Assembly: GCF_009711415.1 (NCBI RefSeq)
Contig: NZ_SMLZ01000113.1
Location: 1 to 47,073 of the forward strand
Direction of reading: 5' to 3'
Length of the DNA: 47,073 nt
Origin: Roseibium denhamense
GTDB taxonomy: Bacteria; Pseudomonadota; Alphaproteobacteria; Rhizobiales; Stappiaceae
This document shows positions 1 to 8,658 of the stretch, piece by piece (the stretch's first letter is position 1; the number at the start of each line of letters is the position of its first letter). A program made the position numbers and the translations under genes. Below the pieces are notes generated by a model. It worked only from the letters and a program-made list of their open reading frames with translations, was not told the origin of the DNA and ran no database searches.

Positions 1-24
1 AAAATATTGAAATTCTGAGGAAAA

Positions 25-99
25 TGGCTGGGGTGGAAGGATTCGAACCTTCGCATGGCGGTACCAAAAACCGCTGCCTTACCGCTTGGCTACACCCCA
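25..99 (-). tRNA. tRNA-Gln (anticodon TTG)
   Basis: The reverse strand folds as a complete tRNA. The acceptor arm TGGGGTG pairs with CACCCCA, the T-loop is GGTTCGAATCC, and the anticodon stem GCGGT/ACCGC encloses a loop with TTG. The 3' CCA is encoded. TTG reads CAA, so this is tRNA-Gln. The gene is 75 nt including CCA. Confidence 0.95.
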
Positions 100-436
100 A
101 GGCCGTGGAGACGCTGTATAGCGATGCCTTTTGAAAAGCGCAAGCCTCTCCATCCGCATTCTTTTCCCCGCGTGGATAAGTTTTCCCCAGCTTGGTTATC
201 GTCTTTTGGCACATCATCAAAAACTGTGCGCGCGGGCGCCCTCATCCCATGGCTGACCGGAAAGGCAAACGCCTTGCGGGCGGTCACTTCATTGGATTTA
301 TTGTTTATTTGAAAAAATGGATCGCGAGCCAAGCAAACAGCTTGCGCGCCTCTGGAAGCTTTGCTAAACGACGCTCCACGCAGCGAGGCCTTGCACTGCT
401 GTTCCCGGCAGATTTATAGTAATCTGCAATTCAAGT
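100..436. other. Non-coding spacer between two tRNA genes
   Basis: I see no convincing gene in these 337 bases. The short open frames lack ribosome binding sites and protein-like composition. A single CGTGGATAA at 171-179 is one base from a DnaA box, but it is isolated. Confidence 0.5.
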
Positions 437-513
437 CGGAGTGTAGCGCAGCCTGGTAGCGCACCTCGTTCGGGACGAGGGGGTCGGAGGTTCGAATCCT
501 CTCACTCCGACCA
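437..513 (+). tRNA. tRNA-Pro (anticodon CGG)
   Basis: This is a complete 77-nt cloverleaf. The acceptor CGGAGTG pairs with CACTCCG, followed by discriminator A and an encoded CCA. The D-arm contains the AGCCTGGTAGC signature, the anticodon loop is TTCGGGA (anticodon CGG), and the T-loop is GGTTCGAATCC. CGG reads CCG, so it is tRNA-Pro. Confidence 0.96.
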
Positions 514-582
514 TTTTCCCAAAATTGACTTCAGATTATGCGCGGCCGTCTGGCTTTCGCGAATCCAAAACAACGACGCCTC

Positions 583-3024
583 TCAAACACCGGCGACACG
601 GGTCAGGAACCGGTCTATGCCATCCTTGAGGTCGCGGTTGCGGCTTGTGAGATCCTCCGACGCGGACAGGACATTTTGAGAGGCAGACCGTGTCCGGGAC
701 ACGGCGTCCGACAAGTCACTCATATTGGAGGTCACGGTGGTGGCGCTGTGCGCTGCCCGCTGGATATTTCCGGATATCTCGTTCGTGGCAGCCCCTTGCT
801 GGGACACGGCCGCGGAAATGCCCTGAGTGTATCCGTTCACCTCATCCATGGTGCCCGAGATCGAGCCGATCGCCCTGACCGCTTCGCCGGTGGAAGCCTG
901 GATCGTGTGGATCTGGGCCGAAATTTCCTCTGTTGCCCGTGAGGTCTGGGTGGCCAATTCCTTGACCTCGGCGGCAACCACGGCAAACCCCTTGCCCGCC
1001 TCCCCGGCCCGCGCCGCCTCGATTGTCGCATTGAGCGCCAGCAAGTTGGTTTGTTCGGCAATCGCCTGAATGAGCGTCACCACCTCCCCGATCTTGGACG
1101 CGGCCTCGGCGAGGCCCTGGACCTTGGCATTTGTGTCCTGCACCGCCTCCGTTGCTGTTGTAACGACGGCCGATGTCCGGCTGACCTGATCGCCAATCTC
1201 GGCAATTGAGGCAGACAGTTCCTCCGTTGCGCCCGCGACGTTTTCAACGCTCATGCTGGCATCTTCACTGACCCGTGCCGTATCTCCGGCCTGCGCCGCA
1301 CTGCTTTCGGCAATTTCGCCGAGTGCCCGCGCAGTGCCGGTCATTCCGGCAGCTGTTTCGTCAAGCGCGGCCAGCAGGGTTTGAATGTCGTCCCGGAACG
1401 TTCCAATCAAGGCGTCCACTTCGTCCTGCCGGGCTGCCTGCTGATCGCGGCTTTCAAGGGCCTCAGCCTCAAGGCGCACCCGCGCGCGGGCGTTCTCCTG
1501 GAACACCTTGACCGTCCGGCTCATGTCGCCGATTTCATCCTTTTGGCCGGTGGACGGGACCACGACATCAATATCGCCCTCGGCCAGCCGCCCCATGGCG
1601 GCCGTTAAGGCGCGCGTGGGTTTGGTGATCAAAAGAGACAGCAAGAAAGCCAGAACACCGCCCAGGACGACAGCCGCGACGAGGGCCGCTGCAATCAGAG
1701 ACAGAGCCGTATCGGCCTGCGCCCTGGCGCCGATGGACTGTTGCCCGGCAAGCCCCGTGATGGCCGTGCGCACCTGCGCTGAGGCTTCAGACAAGGCGAG
1801 CCGGCTGTCTTCAAGCCGTGTCTGTACGTCAACCATGGCCGCAAATTCACGCTCGAATGCAGCGACATCCTGTTCGACCGCCGCGACGGTTTCCGTGATT
1901 TCGGGAAAAGCCGCACTGTCCGCCTTCAGGGTGTTGGCAAGTAGCTGGAGGCTTGCAATCCGGTTGGCAACCGTATCGCTGCTGCTGTCATTCACGCCCG
2001 CAAAGAACTCCATCGTGACCGACCGGATTTCGAGGGACGCCTGCAGGAACTTGGAGGCATTTACCTTGACCAGATCGATGATGCCGAGTTTAGAGCCAGC
2101 GGATCTTGCCTCCTTGGACGCCGCATCGGCAGCTTCATAGGCGCGCTTCCTCAGATCCGAGGCCGTTTCATGTATACCGGCCAACAGAAGACCGGCCGCC
2201 GTGGCGGCTTCTTCCGGCAAGCCTGCGGGCGCGGTGGTATCCTCTGACGGGGCCCACTTTTCCTGAAAGGCAGCGATTTGAGCAGCCAGATCCTTGATCT
2301 TGGGGCCGTCGACACCGCCGACCTTCAGTTTGGCGGCCCGTTTGGCGCTTTTCTCAAGATCGAGCAGCCCGTCCAGAACGGCAGCGCTCAGGTCGGGCGC
2401 AAGACCGGCACCGGCCGCACCTGCCGTGACCATTTTGCCAAGCTCTCCGGACAAGTCTTCCATGCCCGACAGCATCCGGCCCAGCTTGTCCGCCCGGTTA
2501 CGGGCGCCGTTCGCTTTCTTCGCAACCCCCCCGGCATCCCGCTGGATTTTATCCATCTGGTCGGTGATGCCCATGGCGAGGGTTTCGAGCCGGACCGCGG
2601 CCCGGATCAGGTTGCCAACCTGATCCTGCTGCGCGGCCACGGCCGCAGTTACACCGTCAAACTCGCTCTGAAGATCTGAAACCAGCGCGATCGCCTCATC
2701 CGCGGCGGCGCGGCCGCCATCGGTTCTGGAGGCCGCTTTCAGCCCCAGCAACGAGCTGTTCAGCCCGTCGATCCTTGAACGTGCTGTTTCGGCAAGCTCC
2801 GGTGTGCCGGCTGACAGGTAAGCTGCCTTCGCCTGCGCAACTTGTTGAAGATCCGCCATCGATGCGGTCGCCTGCCCGCTGAGGTCTGACTGGGCCCTTA
2901 GACCCAGAATGGCGCCCGTCCCAACGGCCCCGACGGCTGCGGCCACCAGCACCATGGTCACGAAGCCTCCGCCAACCTTCACGGATAGGCGCAGATTTTT
3001 GAGCGGTTCGAGCAACTTGGACAT
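583..3024 (-). CDS. Methyl-accepting chemotaxis protein with large periplasmic sensor
   Basis: An 813-residue chemoreceptor. A short cytoplasmic N-terminus precedes TM1 (about residues 18-40). A helical periplasmic sensor of about 390 residues follows, then TM2 (about 437-461), a HAMP domain beginning near [12 protein letters not shown], and the MCP signalling coiled coil. The signalling tip is visible as [19 protein letters not shown], around residues 660-680. The all-helical sensor resembles bimodular four-helix sensors, and its ligand cannot be read from sequence. There is no CheR/CheB pentapeptide at the C-terminus. GGGGGAAAC precedes the ATG. The gene is monocistronic, with no che genes nearby. 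It should control the CheA/CheW array at the inner membrane. Confidence 0.95.
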   Translation of the reverse strand: MSKLLEPLKNLRLSVKVGGGFVTMVLVAAAVGAVGTGAILGLRAQSDLSGQATASMADLQQVAQAKAAYLSAGTPELAETARSRIDGLNSSLLGLKAASRTDGGRAAADEAIALVSDLQSEFDGVTAAVAAQQDQVGNLIRAAVRLETLAMGITDQMDKIQRDAGGVAKKANGARNRADKLGRMLSGMEDLSGELGKMVTAGAAGAGLAPDLSAAVLDGLLDLEKSAKRAAKLKVGGVDGPKIKDLAAQIAAFQEKWAPSEDTTAPAGLPEEAATAAGLLLAGIHETASDLRKRAYEAADAASKEARSAGSKLGIIDLVKVNASKFLQASLEIRSVTMEFFAGVNDSSSDTVANRIASLQLLANTLKADSAAFPEITETVAAVEQDVAAFEREFAAMVDVQTRLEDSRLALSEASAQVRTAITGLAGQQSIGARAQADTALSLIAAALVAAVVLGGVLAFLLSLLITKPTRALTAAMGRLAEGDIDVVVPSTGQKDEIGDMSRTVKVFQENARARVRLEAEALESRDQQAARQDEVDALIGTFRDDIQTLLAALDETAAGMTGTARALGEIAESSAAQAGDTARVSEDASMSVENVAGATEELSASIAEIGDQVSRTSAVVTTATEAVQDTNAKVQGLAEAASKIGEVVTLIQAIAEQTNLLALNATIEAARAGEAGKGFAVVAAEVKELATQTSRATEEISAQIHTIQASTGEAVRAIGSISGTMDEVNGYTQGISAAVSQQGAATNEISGNIQRAAHSATTVTSNMSDLSDAVSRTRSASQNVLSASEDLTSRNRDLKDGIDRFLTRVAGV

Positions 3025-3241
3025 GTTTCCCCCAATAGTTGCTTCAATTGAAGCTCCAGGGGTTAAACAAAAAATGAAAAGCCTTTGATTTTACTCGCCT
3101 TTTCAATCCCGAATTAAATCGGGCCGATTTTGTCCATATGCACCAATGCGATACCTGAGAAATTTTCCAGGATAAAAATTTCCCAAAATAAATCCGCGGC
3201 CCCACTTTTCCGGTCCCGCCCCCACATCACAGGCGAAGGGA

Positions 3242-3451
3242 CTAGTCTTTTACGGCACTGACCCCGGACGTTGCCGCACTTGCCAGAAGCCCCTCCAGAA
3301 CAGCCTCATCGCCGATTTGGTTGGCCATAAGCAGGATCAAACGCGCGTTGAAGGCATCGCTGTCGGCTTTGCTCAAGCCCTCATGCGCCTTCAAAAGGCT
3401 TTCGTAGAACGCGTCAGGCTTTGTAAGCCCTGTTGTACCCATCCCGGTCAT
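3242..3451 (-). CDS. DUF2783 family small protein, partner of the FAD hydroxylase
   Basis: A 69-residue protein. The ATG at 3451 overlaps the stop of the upstream hydroxylase gene as ATGA, which implies translational coupling, and I prefer it to a longer open frame starting at 3526. The composition is helical, with a core reading FYESLLKAHEGLSKADSDAF and NARLILLMANQIGD. It matches the DUF2783 family as I remember it, which often follows aromatic FAD hydroxylase genes. No catalytic motif is visible. Two-component hydroxylases such as MhaAB (3-hydroxyphenylacetate to homogentisate) use a small coupling protein of this size. Assigning that role here is inference, though position and size agree. 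It is the last gene of the homogentisate operon. Confidence 0.85.
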   Translation of the reverse strand: MTGMGTTGLTKPDAFYESLLKAHEGLSKADSDAFNARLILLMANQIGDEAVLEGLLASAATSGVSAVKD

Positions 3452-5070
3452 GCGTGCTCCTCTTCTTTCGCGCCAAGCGCCTTTGCAAGCGCTGCTTCTA
3501 CTGCGGTCCTGTCGAATTCGAGCCACCGGGCCGCCACATGCTGATCGGGCCGGATCAGATAGACCGCCTTTGATTGCTCCCCCAAATACCGGTCACGGAG
3601 CTCGGGGCCGATATCGGGCCCGTGGATTGCCACACCGACGACCTTGAGCCCGTTCAGGCTGATGTCTTCCGGCACGCTGCAATTGATCCCGAGAACGACA
3701 AAACCACCCTTCAACCGGTCCAGCAGCCAGTCCGCTCCAAGAGGAGCGTCCGGCGCCGGGCTGCCCGGCCGTGTCCTCATCGGCAGGAGGTCCGTGTCCG
3801 CCCCGTTCAAAGGCGAGCCGTCATAGATACAAGGCACGGACAGCCGCCCGGAATTGACCAGAGGCCGCGCGAAGGCGTGGTCTTCAGCCAGATCCAGCAC
3901 AGCATCGCGGAAGATCCGGCTCATTTCGGATTTCGGGGTGATGAAGTCGGTCGACCGGCTGCTCTGGAGGATGTTCTCGTCGGCAGCCATTTCCCGCTCA
4001 TACGCATAGCTGTCGAGAAGGCGCTCCGGAGCCTTGCCTTCCAGAACCATTTTCAGCTTCCAGCCAAGATTGTCCGCGTCCTGGAAACCGGAATTCGCCC
4101 CGCGCGCGCCAAAGGGCGACACCTGGTGCGCGCTGTCTCCGGCGAAGATCACACGGTCATGGCGGAAGGTTCCCATCCGGCGGCACTGGAACGTGTAGAT
4201 CGAGATCCACTCCAGATCGAAATCGACATCATCCCCAAGCATCTGCTTCAAGCGCGGGATGACGTGATCCGGTTTTTTCTCTTCTTCCTTGTCGATGTCC
4301 CAGCCAAGCTGCAAATCAATCCGCCAGACGCCGTCTGGCTGTTTGTGCAGAAGCGCCGACTGGTCCTTGTTGAAGGGCGGATCGAACCAGAACCAGCGCT
4401 CAGTGGGGAAGTCGGCCTTCATGACGACATCGGCGATCAAGAAATTGTCTTCAAAAACGCGGCCGGCAAATTCAAGGTCCATCATCCGGCGCGCTGGCGA
4501 GGCCGCGCCATCACAGGCAACCAACCACTCGGCCTCCAGCCGGTAGGCATCTTCCGGTGTTTCGACAATCAGTCGGGTGTGGCCTGCGGCCGGTTCGATT
4601 TCCGACACCCTGTTGCGGCCGCGGATTTCGATGGGTTTGCCTTCGGCCTGAAGCATACGGATGCGTTCGACCAGATAGAGCTCGCAGTAATATTGCTGCA
4701 GGTTGATAAAGGCCGGCCGCTTGTGGCCGTCTTCTGGAAGCAGGTTGAATTCGTAGACTTTCCGGTCGCCGAAAAACACCTTGCCCAGGTTCCAGACAAC
4801 CCCTTTCTGGACCATCTCGTCGCCGCAGCCGAGCCGGTCGAAAATCTCCAGCGAACGTTTGGAAAAGCAGATCGCGCGGGATCCGACGCTGACCTTGTCA
4901 TTCTCATCAAGCACCACGACCGGCACCCCGGACTGGGCAAGATCAATGGCAAGGGCAAGTCCAACTGGCCCCGCGCCAATGATGACCACGGGATGGCGGA
5001 CCGGGCTGGCCGCGTCCTGGTCCTTGGACCGCTGATAGGGATAAAGCGGTACTTCAAACAGTTTCGTCAC
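3448..5070 (-). CDS. FAD-dependent aromatic hydroxylase (MhpA/PheA-like class A monooxygenase)
   Basis: A 540-residue flavoprotein. The GTG start at 5070 follows a strong GGGAGGAG site; the open frame runs further upstream but only into the DinB gene. The Rossmann motif GAGPVG lies near residue 30. The second FAD motif reads LVACDGAASPARR and the GD motif reads VIFAGDSAHQVSPFGARGAN. This is the plan of NAD(P)H-dependent phenol-type hydroxylases (MhpA, PheA, MhaA), with a thioredoxin-like C-terminal domain ending EEEHA. It sits in the homogentisate operon, so a reaction feeding homogentisate (for example from 3- or 4-hydroxyphenylacetate) is plausible. The substrate is not determined by sequence. 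It overlaps the DUF2783 gene by four bases. Confidence 0.9.
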   Translation of the reverse strand: MTKLFEVPLYPYQRSKDQDAASPVRHPVVIIGAGPVGLALAIDLAQSGVPVVVLDENDKVSVGSRAICFSKRSLEIFDRLGCGDEMVQKGVVWNLGKVFFGDRKVYEFNLLPEDGHKRPAFINLQQYYCELYLVERIRMLQAEGKPIEIRGRNRVSEIEPAAGHTRLIVETPEDAYRLEAEWLVACDGAASPARRMMDLEFAGRVFEDNFLIADVVMKADFPTERWFWFDPPFNKDQSALLHKQPDGVWRIDLQLGWDIDKEEEKKPDHVIPRLKQMLGDDVDFDLEWISIYTFQCRRMGTFRHDRVIFAGDSAHQVSPFGARGANSGFQDADNLGWKLKMVLEGKAPERLLDSYAYEREMAADENILQSSRSTDFITPKSEMSRIFRDAVLDLAEDHAFARPLVNSGRLSVPCIYDGSPLNGADTDLLPMRTRPGSPAPDAPLGADWLLDRLKGGFVVLGINCSVPEDISLNGLKVVGVAIHGPDIGPELRDRYLGEQSKAVYLIRPDQHVAARWLEFDRTAVEAALAKALGAKEEEHA

Positions 5071-5095
5071 AGGGTCTCCTCCCAAAAGTCCCGTG

Positions 5096-5620
5096 TCAGA
5101 GATATTTGTGCGCCGCCGGATGACGGTCGAATTCCAGAAAGAACTCATCCAGCTGGGGCGGCGCAACGGAGGTTCCGGCCAGCATGGCGTGCACCTGTCC
5201 GCGATGATGAACCTGATGCTGAAACAGGTGCAAAAGCGTGTTTGCGATTGTCTCGTGAAAGATGCCGTTGCGGCCCCTGTCCTGCGGCACCTGCTTGCTG
5301 AGATCCTCCGCAGCCAGAGCATCGCAAAAAGCGATCAGCTGCCGGTCCACCTCCGCCTGCGCCGTTCCTAAAACGTCTGCCGTTTTCAAAAACGGGACAT
5401 CAAAAACCGAAAGCCCCTGCCCTGCCCCGGTCAGTGCGTCCAGATAATACCGGTCGACTTCCCAATTGTGGTTCAGCGTTTCCAGGATCGAGGGAAAGAA
5501 GTTCGTTCTTTCCGCCTCGAACGCGTCCTGACTCAAACGGCAGCAGGCCTCATAAAGCCGCTCATTGGCATAAGCATTGTTGCGCGTCATAAGGCGGAGG
5601 TGATCAACGGGTGCACTCAT
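5096..5620 (-). CDS. DinB-fold protein in the homogentisate operon
   Basis: A 174-residue four-helix DinB/YfiT-like protein. Likely metal-binding histidines are visible in NHNWEVDRYYLDAL (His about 51) and in the helix HLFQHQVHHRGQVHAML near the C-terminus, the usual DinB His triad arrangement. The ATG at 5620 is preceded directly by a possible GTG start at 5623; the upstream MBL stop lies at 5624-5626, so the genes nearly touch. DinB-fold enzymes include mycothiol-dependent maleylpyruvate isomerase and bacillithiol transferases. The operon has homogentisate dioxygenase and fumarylacetoacetate hydrolase but no GST-type isomerase, so this protein is a candidate maleylacetoacetate isomerase. 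That assignment is inference. Confidence 0.9.
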   Translation of the reverse strand: MSAPVDHLRLMTRNNAYANERLYEACCRLSQDAFEAERTNFFPSILETLNHNWEVDRYYLDALTGAGQGLSVFDVPFLKTADVLGTAQAEVDRQLIAFCDALAAEDLSKQVPQDRGRNGIFHETIANTLLHLFQHQVHHRGQVHAMLAGTSVAPPQLDEFFLEFDRHPAAHKYL

Positions 5621-5623
5621 CAC

Positions 5624-6583
5624 TCAGCCCTGCAAATCCGCCCACATGTTCGCATCGCGCTCTGCAGTCCAGATGCGCGGCGTATCGATGCCCAGCGCTT
5701 CGTCAAAGGCCCGCGCGACATTGAACGGCAGGCAGTGCTCGTAGATCGCATAGTCCTTGAATTTCGGATCGCATTCCGCGCGGCAGGCATCCCAGGCCTC
5801 TTTCAAGGTTCCGCCGCCTTGAGCCACCCGGGCGACCGGCCTGTAGGTCGAGGTCACGAAATCAGCCGTGTTCGTCAGCGCCTTGCCGACCATCTCCTTG
5901 CCGACCAGCGCATCGCCGCGACCCGGCGCAATGGCTTCAACGTCATAATCGCGGATGGCCGCAAGTGTTTTCGGCCAATCGTTGAAATGGCCGTCACCGC
6001 AATAACAGGCCGAGTGGTATTCAACGATATCGCCGGTGAACATGACGTTCTGGTCCGGCACGTGAATGACAATATCGCCCGCCGTATGCGCCCGTCCCAG
6101 GAACCTCAGGTCCACCCGGCGCTTGCCCAGATAAACGGTCATCTTGTCGTTAAAGGTGGTGGTCGGCCAGGTCAGCGGCGGAATATCGGCGACATTGTCA
6201 TAGCCCATGAACAGACGCGGAAAGCGCATGAATTCCGATTCCCGGTCTTCCGCACCGCGTTCCACGACCATGGACCGGGCTTTTTCGCTCATGATGATGT
6301 TTGGCGCCTGATACGCTGCGGCGCCAAGAACCCGCACGGCGTGATAGTGGGTCAAGACCAGATGGCTGATCGGCTTGTCGGTGACGGACCGGACCTTCTC
6401 GATCACCTTGTTCGCGAGCGCCGGCGTTGCCTGCGCCTCGATGATCATGACGCTGTCGTCGCCGATGATCACGCCGGTATTCGGGTCGCCTTCTGCGGTA
6501 AACGCCCAAAGATCCTTGCCGATTTCGGTGAAGGAGATCTTTTTTTCTTCCATGTCGCCGCTTGATGCGAATTGCTTGGCCAT
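5624..6583 (-). CDS. MBL-fold protein with degenerate metal site
   Basis: A 319-residue metallo-beta-lactamase-fold protein, with the start chosen at MAKQF (6583). An in-frame ATG at 6640, coupled to the upstream stop, would add 19 poorly protein-like residues and remains possible. The fold is clear: GVIIGDDSVMIIEAQATP, then LTHYHAVRVLGA, then GRAHTAGDIVIHVP and MFTGDIVEYHSAC. The canonical HxHxDH reads H-Y-H-A-V-R, so the Asp and third His are replaced. The usual final PGHG reads PGRG. The remaining ligands (two His, the His of RAHTAGD and the Asp of FTGD) could hold one metal. Its place in the homogentisate operon suggests a hydrolase or thioesterase role, which is unproven. Confidence 0.88.
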   Translation of the reverse strand: MAKQFASSGDMEEKKISFTEIGKDLWAFTAEGDPNTGVIIGDDSVMIIEAQATPALANKVIEKVRSVTDKPISHLVLTHYHAVRVLGAAAYQAPNIIMSEKARSMVVERGAEDRESEFMRFPRLFMGYDNVADIPPLTWPTTTFNDKMTVYLGKRRVDLRFLGRAHTAGDIVIHVPDQNVMFTGDIVEYHSACYCGDGHFNDWPKTLAAIRDYDVEAIAPGRGDALVGKEMVGKALTNTADFVTSTYRPVARVAQGGGTLKEAWDACRAECDPKFKDYAIYEHCLPFNVARAFDEALGIDTPRIWTAERDANMWADLQG

Positions 6584-6639
6584 TCTGTATTCCCGTCGTT
6601 CACGAGGTTCGCGTCGTTCTTGGTCTTGATGAGGCGCCA

Positions 6640-7650
6640 TCACGCGGCCGTTTCCACCGTTTGCTCAATCGCCCCGAAAATCGAGTGGCCGCCGGTGTCC
6701 TGCATTTCAATGCGCACCGTGTCTCCGGATTTCAGGAAAGGGGTTTTGGCCTCGCCGTGTTCAATGGTCTCGATCATGCGCAATTCGGCAATGCAGGAAT
6801 ATCCGGCGCCCCCGTCCGCCAGCGATTTTCCCGGTCCGCCATTCAGCTTGTTGGAGACGGTCCCGGAGCCGATGATCGTGCCAGCGCCAAGGGCCCGCGA
6901 CTTGGCCGCATGGGCGATCAGACGGCCGAAATCAAACGTCATGTCGATGCCGCCATTCGCCCGGCCGAACGGCTCACCGTTCAAATCGACATGGAGCGGC
7001 AAATGCAGTTTTCCGCCTTTCCAGGCATCTCCCAGCACATCCGGCGTGACCGCAACGGGTGAAAAAGCCGAGGACGGTTTGGACTGGAAAAAGCCGAACC
7101 CCTTGCCCAGTTCGCCGGGGATCAATCCACGCAGGGAAACGTCGTTCACGAGCATCACCAGACGGATGAAATCCCGCGCCTCATCAGCCGAGACGCCCAT
7201 GGGAACGTCGCCGGTGATGACGGCGATCTCTCCCTCCATGTCGATCCCCCAGGCGGGATCGGGCATACGGATCGGATCGCGGGGGCTCAAGAAGGTGTCA
7301 GACCCGCCCTGATACATCAGCGGGTCCGTCCAGAAACTGTCCGGCATGGTCGCGCCGCGCGCTTTGCGCACCAGCTCGACGTGATTCACGTAAGCCGAGC
7401 CGTCCGCCCATTGGTAGGCCCGGGGCAAAGGCGACAGCGCGTCATGCTCATGAAAGCGGATCATGGGCACGGCCTCATGGGAAAGGCTCTCGGAAAGCAC
7501 TTGAAGCTTGGGCGCCGCATGTTCCCAGTCATCGAGGGCTGCCTGCAATGTGGCGGCAATATGAGTTGCCTCCGTGCAGTAGGTCAGCCGGTCATTGACC
7601 ACCACCAGCTTTCCGTCGCGGCTACCGTCTTTCAAGCTCGCCAGTTTCAT
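6640..7650 (-). CDS. fahA: Fumarylacetoacetate hydrolase family protein (fumarylacetoacetase)
   Basis: A 336-residue FAH-family enzyme. The ATG at 7650 follows GGGAGGAC and matches the family N-terminus MKLASLKDGSRDG; the open frame upstream is not protein-like. The metal-binding core is visible as GIDMEGEIAVITGD around residues 130-145, followed by NDVSLRGL and the glycine-rich GAGTIIGSGTVSN. In this operon it should split fumarylacetoacetate into fumarate and acetoacetate, the final step of tyrosine/homogentisate catabolism. The size and the KLASL start fit the short bacterial fumarylacetoacetase class rather than the longer mammalian type. It is transcribed after the RNase Z-like MBL gene with a 22-bp gap. 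Confidence 0.92.
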   Translation of the reverse strand: MKLASLKDGSRDGKLVVVNDRLTYCTEATHIAATLQAALDDWEHAAPKLQVLSESLSHEAVPMIRFHEHDALSPLPRAYQWADGSAYVNHVELVRKARGATMPDSFWTDPLMYQGGSDTFLSPRDPIRMPDPAWGIDMEGEIAVITGDVPMGVSADEARDFIRLVMLVNDVSLRGLIPGELGKGFGFFQSKPSSAFSPVAVTPDVLGDAWKGGKLHLPLHVDLNGEPFGRANGGIDMTFDFGRLIAHAAKSRALGAGTIIGSGTVSNKLNGGPGKSLADGGAGYSCIAELRMIETIEHGEAKTPFLKSGDTVRIEMQDTGGHSIFGAIEQTVETAA

Positions 7651-7672
7651 GAATAGTCCTCCCAGGCCCGTC

Positions 7673-8524
7673 TTACCTTTTGATTTCAAGCCCATCATGG
7701 CTGACGATGGTTGTGCCGGAAAAGGCTTTTGTCGCCTCGATCCATTCTTCGTGTTCAAAACCCAGCAGGTCAGCGGGAATAAGGTGGTTCAAAACCAGTG
7801 TTCCGGCGCCGGCGTCTTCGGCAATGCGCGCGGCATCCGGCGCCATTGTATGGCTTGCCAGAAGATGCTCGCGCAGGCGGGCGCCGTTTCCGGTGATCTC
7901 GACGATCTTCTCAACGCCGCGCGCCAGCATCGCCTCATGAACAAGAACATCACAGCCCTTTGCGAACCCGGCAAGCGGCGGGAAAAACGCGGTGTCGGCA
8001 GAGAAGACGACGGACCAGTCCGCGGTCTCAAATCGCAACGCAAAGCAATCAATCACAGGCGGATGATCAACCCTTAGGGCCGCAGCCCGGACCGCATCGT
8101 CCTCAAGCGGAATGGCGCCTTCGCCCAAGAGGCGGATTTCGACCAGGTCCCTGAGATCGGGCCGGCCCTCATCCTCGATCCGCAAATCTATGTCGTAGCG
8201 CATGGAGGCGAGAAAACCGTCCCAGTACTCCATCAGGTCCTGGGGTCCGAAAACCGTGACCTTTTTCGCAAGGCCCGCCGTCCAGGCCGTGTGCAAAAGC
8301 GGCCCCAGCTCCAGAACATGGTCAGAATGCATATGGGTGATGAAGATCAGGTCCAGATCCTTCAGAACCATGCCTGCCTCGACCAGGCCCCGGGTGACGC
8401 CAAGACCGCAATCGATCACACAACGGCGTCCACCGATCTCGAGGAGAGAGCTCGTTGGTGACGGCCCGCCTGGCCGGATCGCAGGGCCGCCCTTGGAACC
8501 CAATATGACGAGACGGTCATCCAT
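7673..8524 (-). CDS. RNase Z-like MBL-fold metallohydrolase
   Basis: A 283-residue protein, with the start taken at MDDRLVIL (8524). An in-frame ATG at 8563 is the alternative. Unlike the other MBL protein in this operon, it has an intact binuclear zinc motif, THMHSDHVLELGPL, near residue 80. An Asp lies in FSADTAFFP, a His in VHEAM, and a distal His in LNHLIP. The early segment LGSKGGP then LLEIGGRRCVIDCGLG is typical of RNase Z/arylsulfatase-like MBL proteins, used widely as hydrolases of small esters or phosphoesters. It lies between hmgA and fahA, so a catabolic or metabolite-repair role is more likely than tRNA processing. The substrate is unknown. Confidence 0.9.
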   Translation of the reverse strand: MDDRLVILGSKGGPAIRPGGPSPTSSLLEIGGRRCVIDCGLGVTRGLVEAGMVLKDLDLIFITHMHSDHVLELGPLLHTAWTAGLAKKVTVFGPQDLMEYWDGFLASMRYDIDLRIEDEGRPDLRDLVEIRLLGEGAIPLEDDAVRAAALRVDHPPVIDCFALRFETADWSVVFSADTAFFPPLAGFAKGCDVLVHEAMLARGVEKIVEITGNGARLREHLLASHTMAPDAARIAEDAGAGTLVLNHLIPADLLGFEHEEWIEATKAFSGTTIVSHDGLEIKR

Positions 8525-8592
8525 ATCCGCTTTGCCCTGCACCCACACACTCCTTGCCAGCATTCACAACTGCGCTTTGTCAAAAAAGCTGT

Positions 8593-8642
8593 CCCGGACT
8601 TGATCCGGGACCAACCCTGAAGGCCCCGGACCAAGTCCGGGG
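8593..8642. repeat. REP-like double palindrome between hmgA and the MBL gene
   Basis: Two GC-rich palindromes lie side by side: CCCGGACTTGATCCGGG (8593-8609) and CCCCGGACCAAGTCCGGGG (8624-8642). Each can form a short hairpin. They sit between cotranscribed genes and resemble the short dispersed palindromes at 33998-34178. They could reduce transcription or stabilise the hmgA message. Confidence 0.7.
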
Positions 8643-8658
8643 CGGCAAACAGTGTCAG

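Noticed and set aside
171..179. DnaA-box-like CGTGGATAA near the tRNA genes
   Set aside because: One imperfect copy, no cluster, no AT-rich region and no dnaA, parAB or similar gene nearby.
3574..5301. A 575-codon open frame on the plus strand across the FAD hydroxylase gene
   Set aside because: It is antisense to a clearly functional gene, lacks a ribosome site and family motifs, and is explained by the high GC content.
5468..6565. A 365-codon plus-strand open frame antisense to the MBL gene
   Set aside because: The minus frame shows the MBL fold; the plus frame is a shadow of codon bias.
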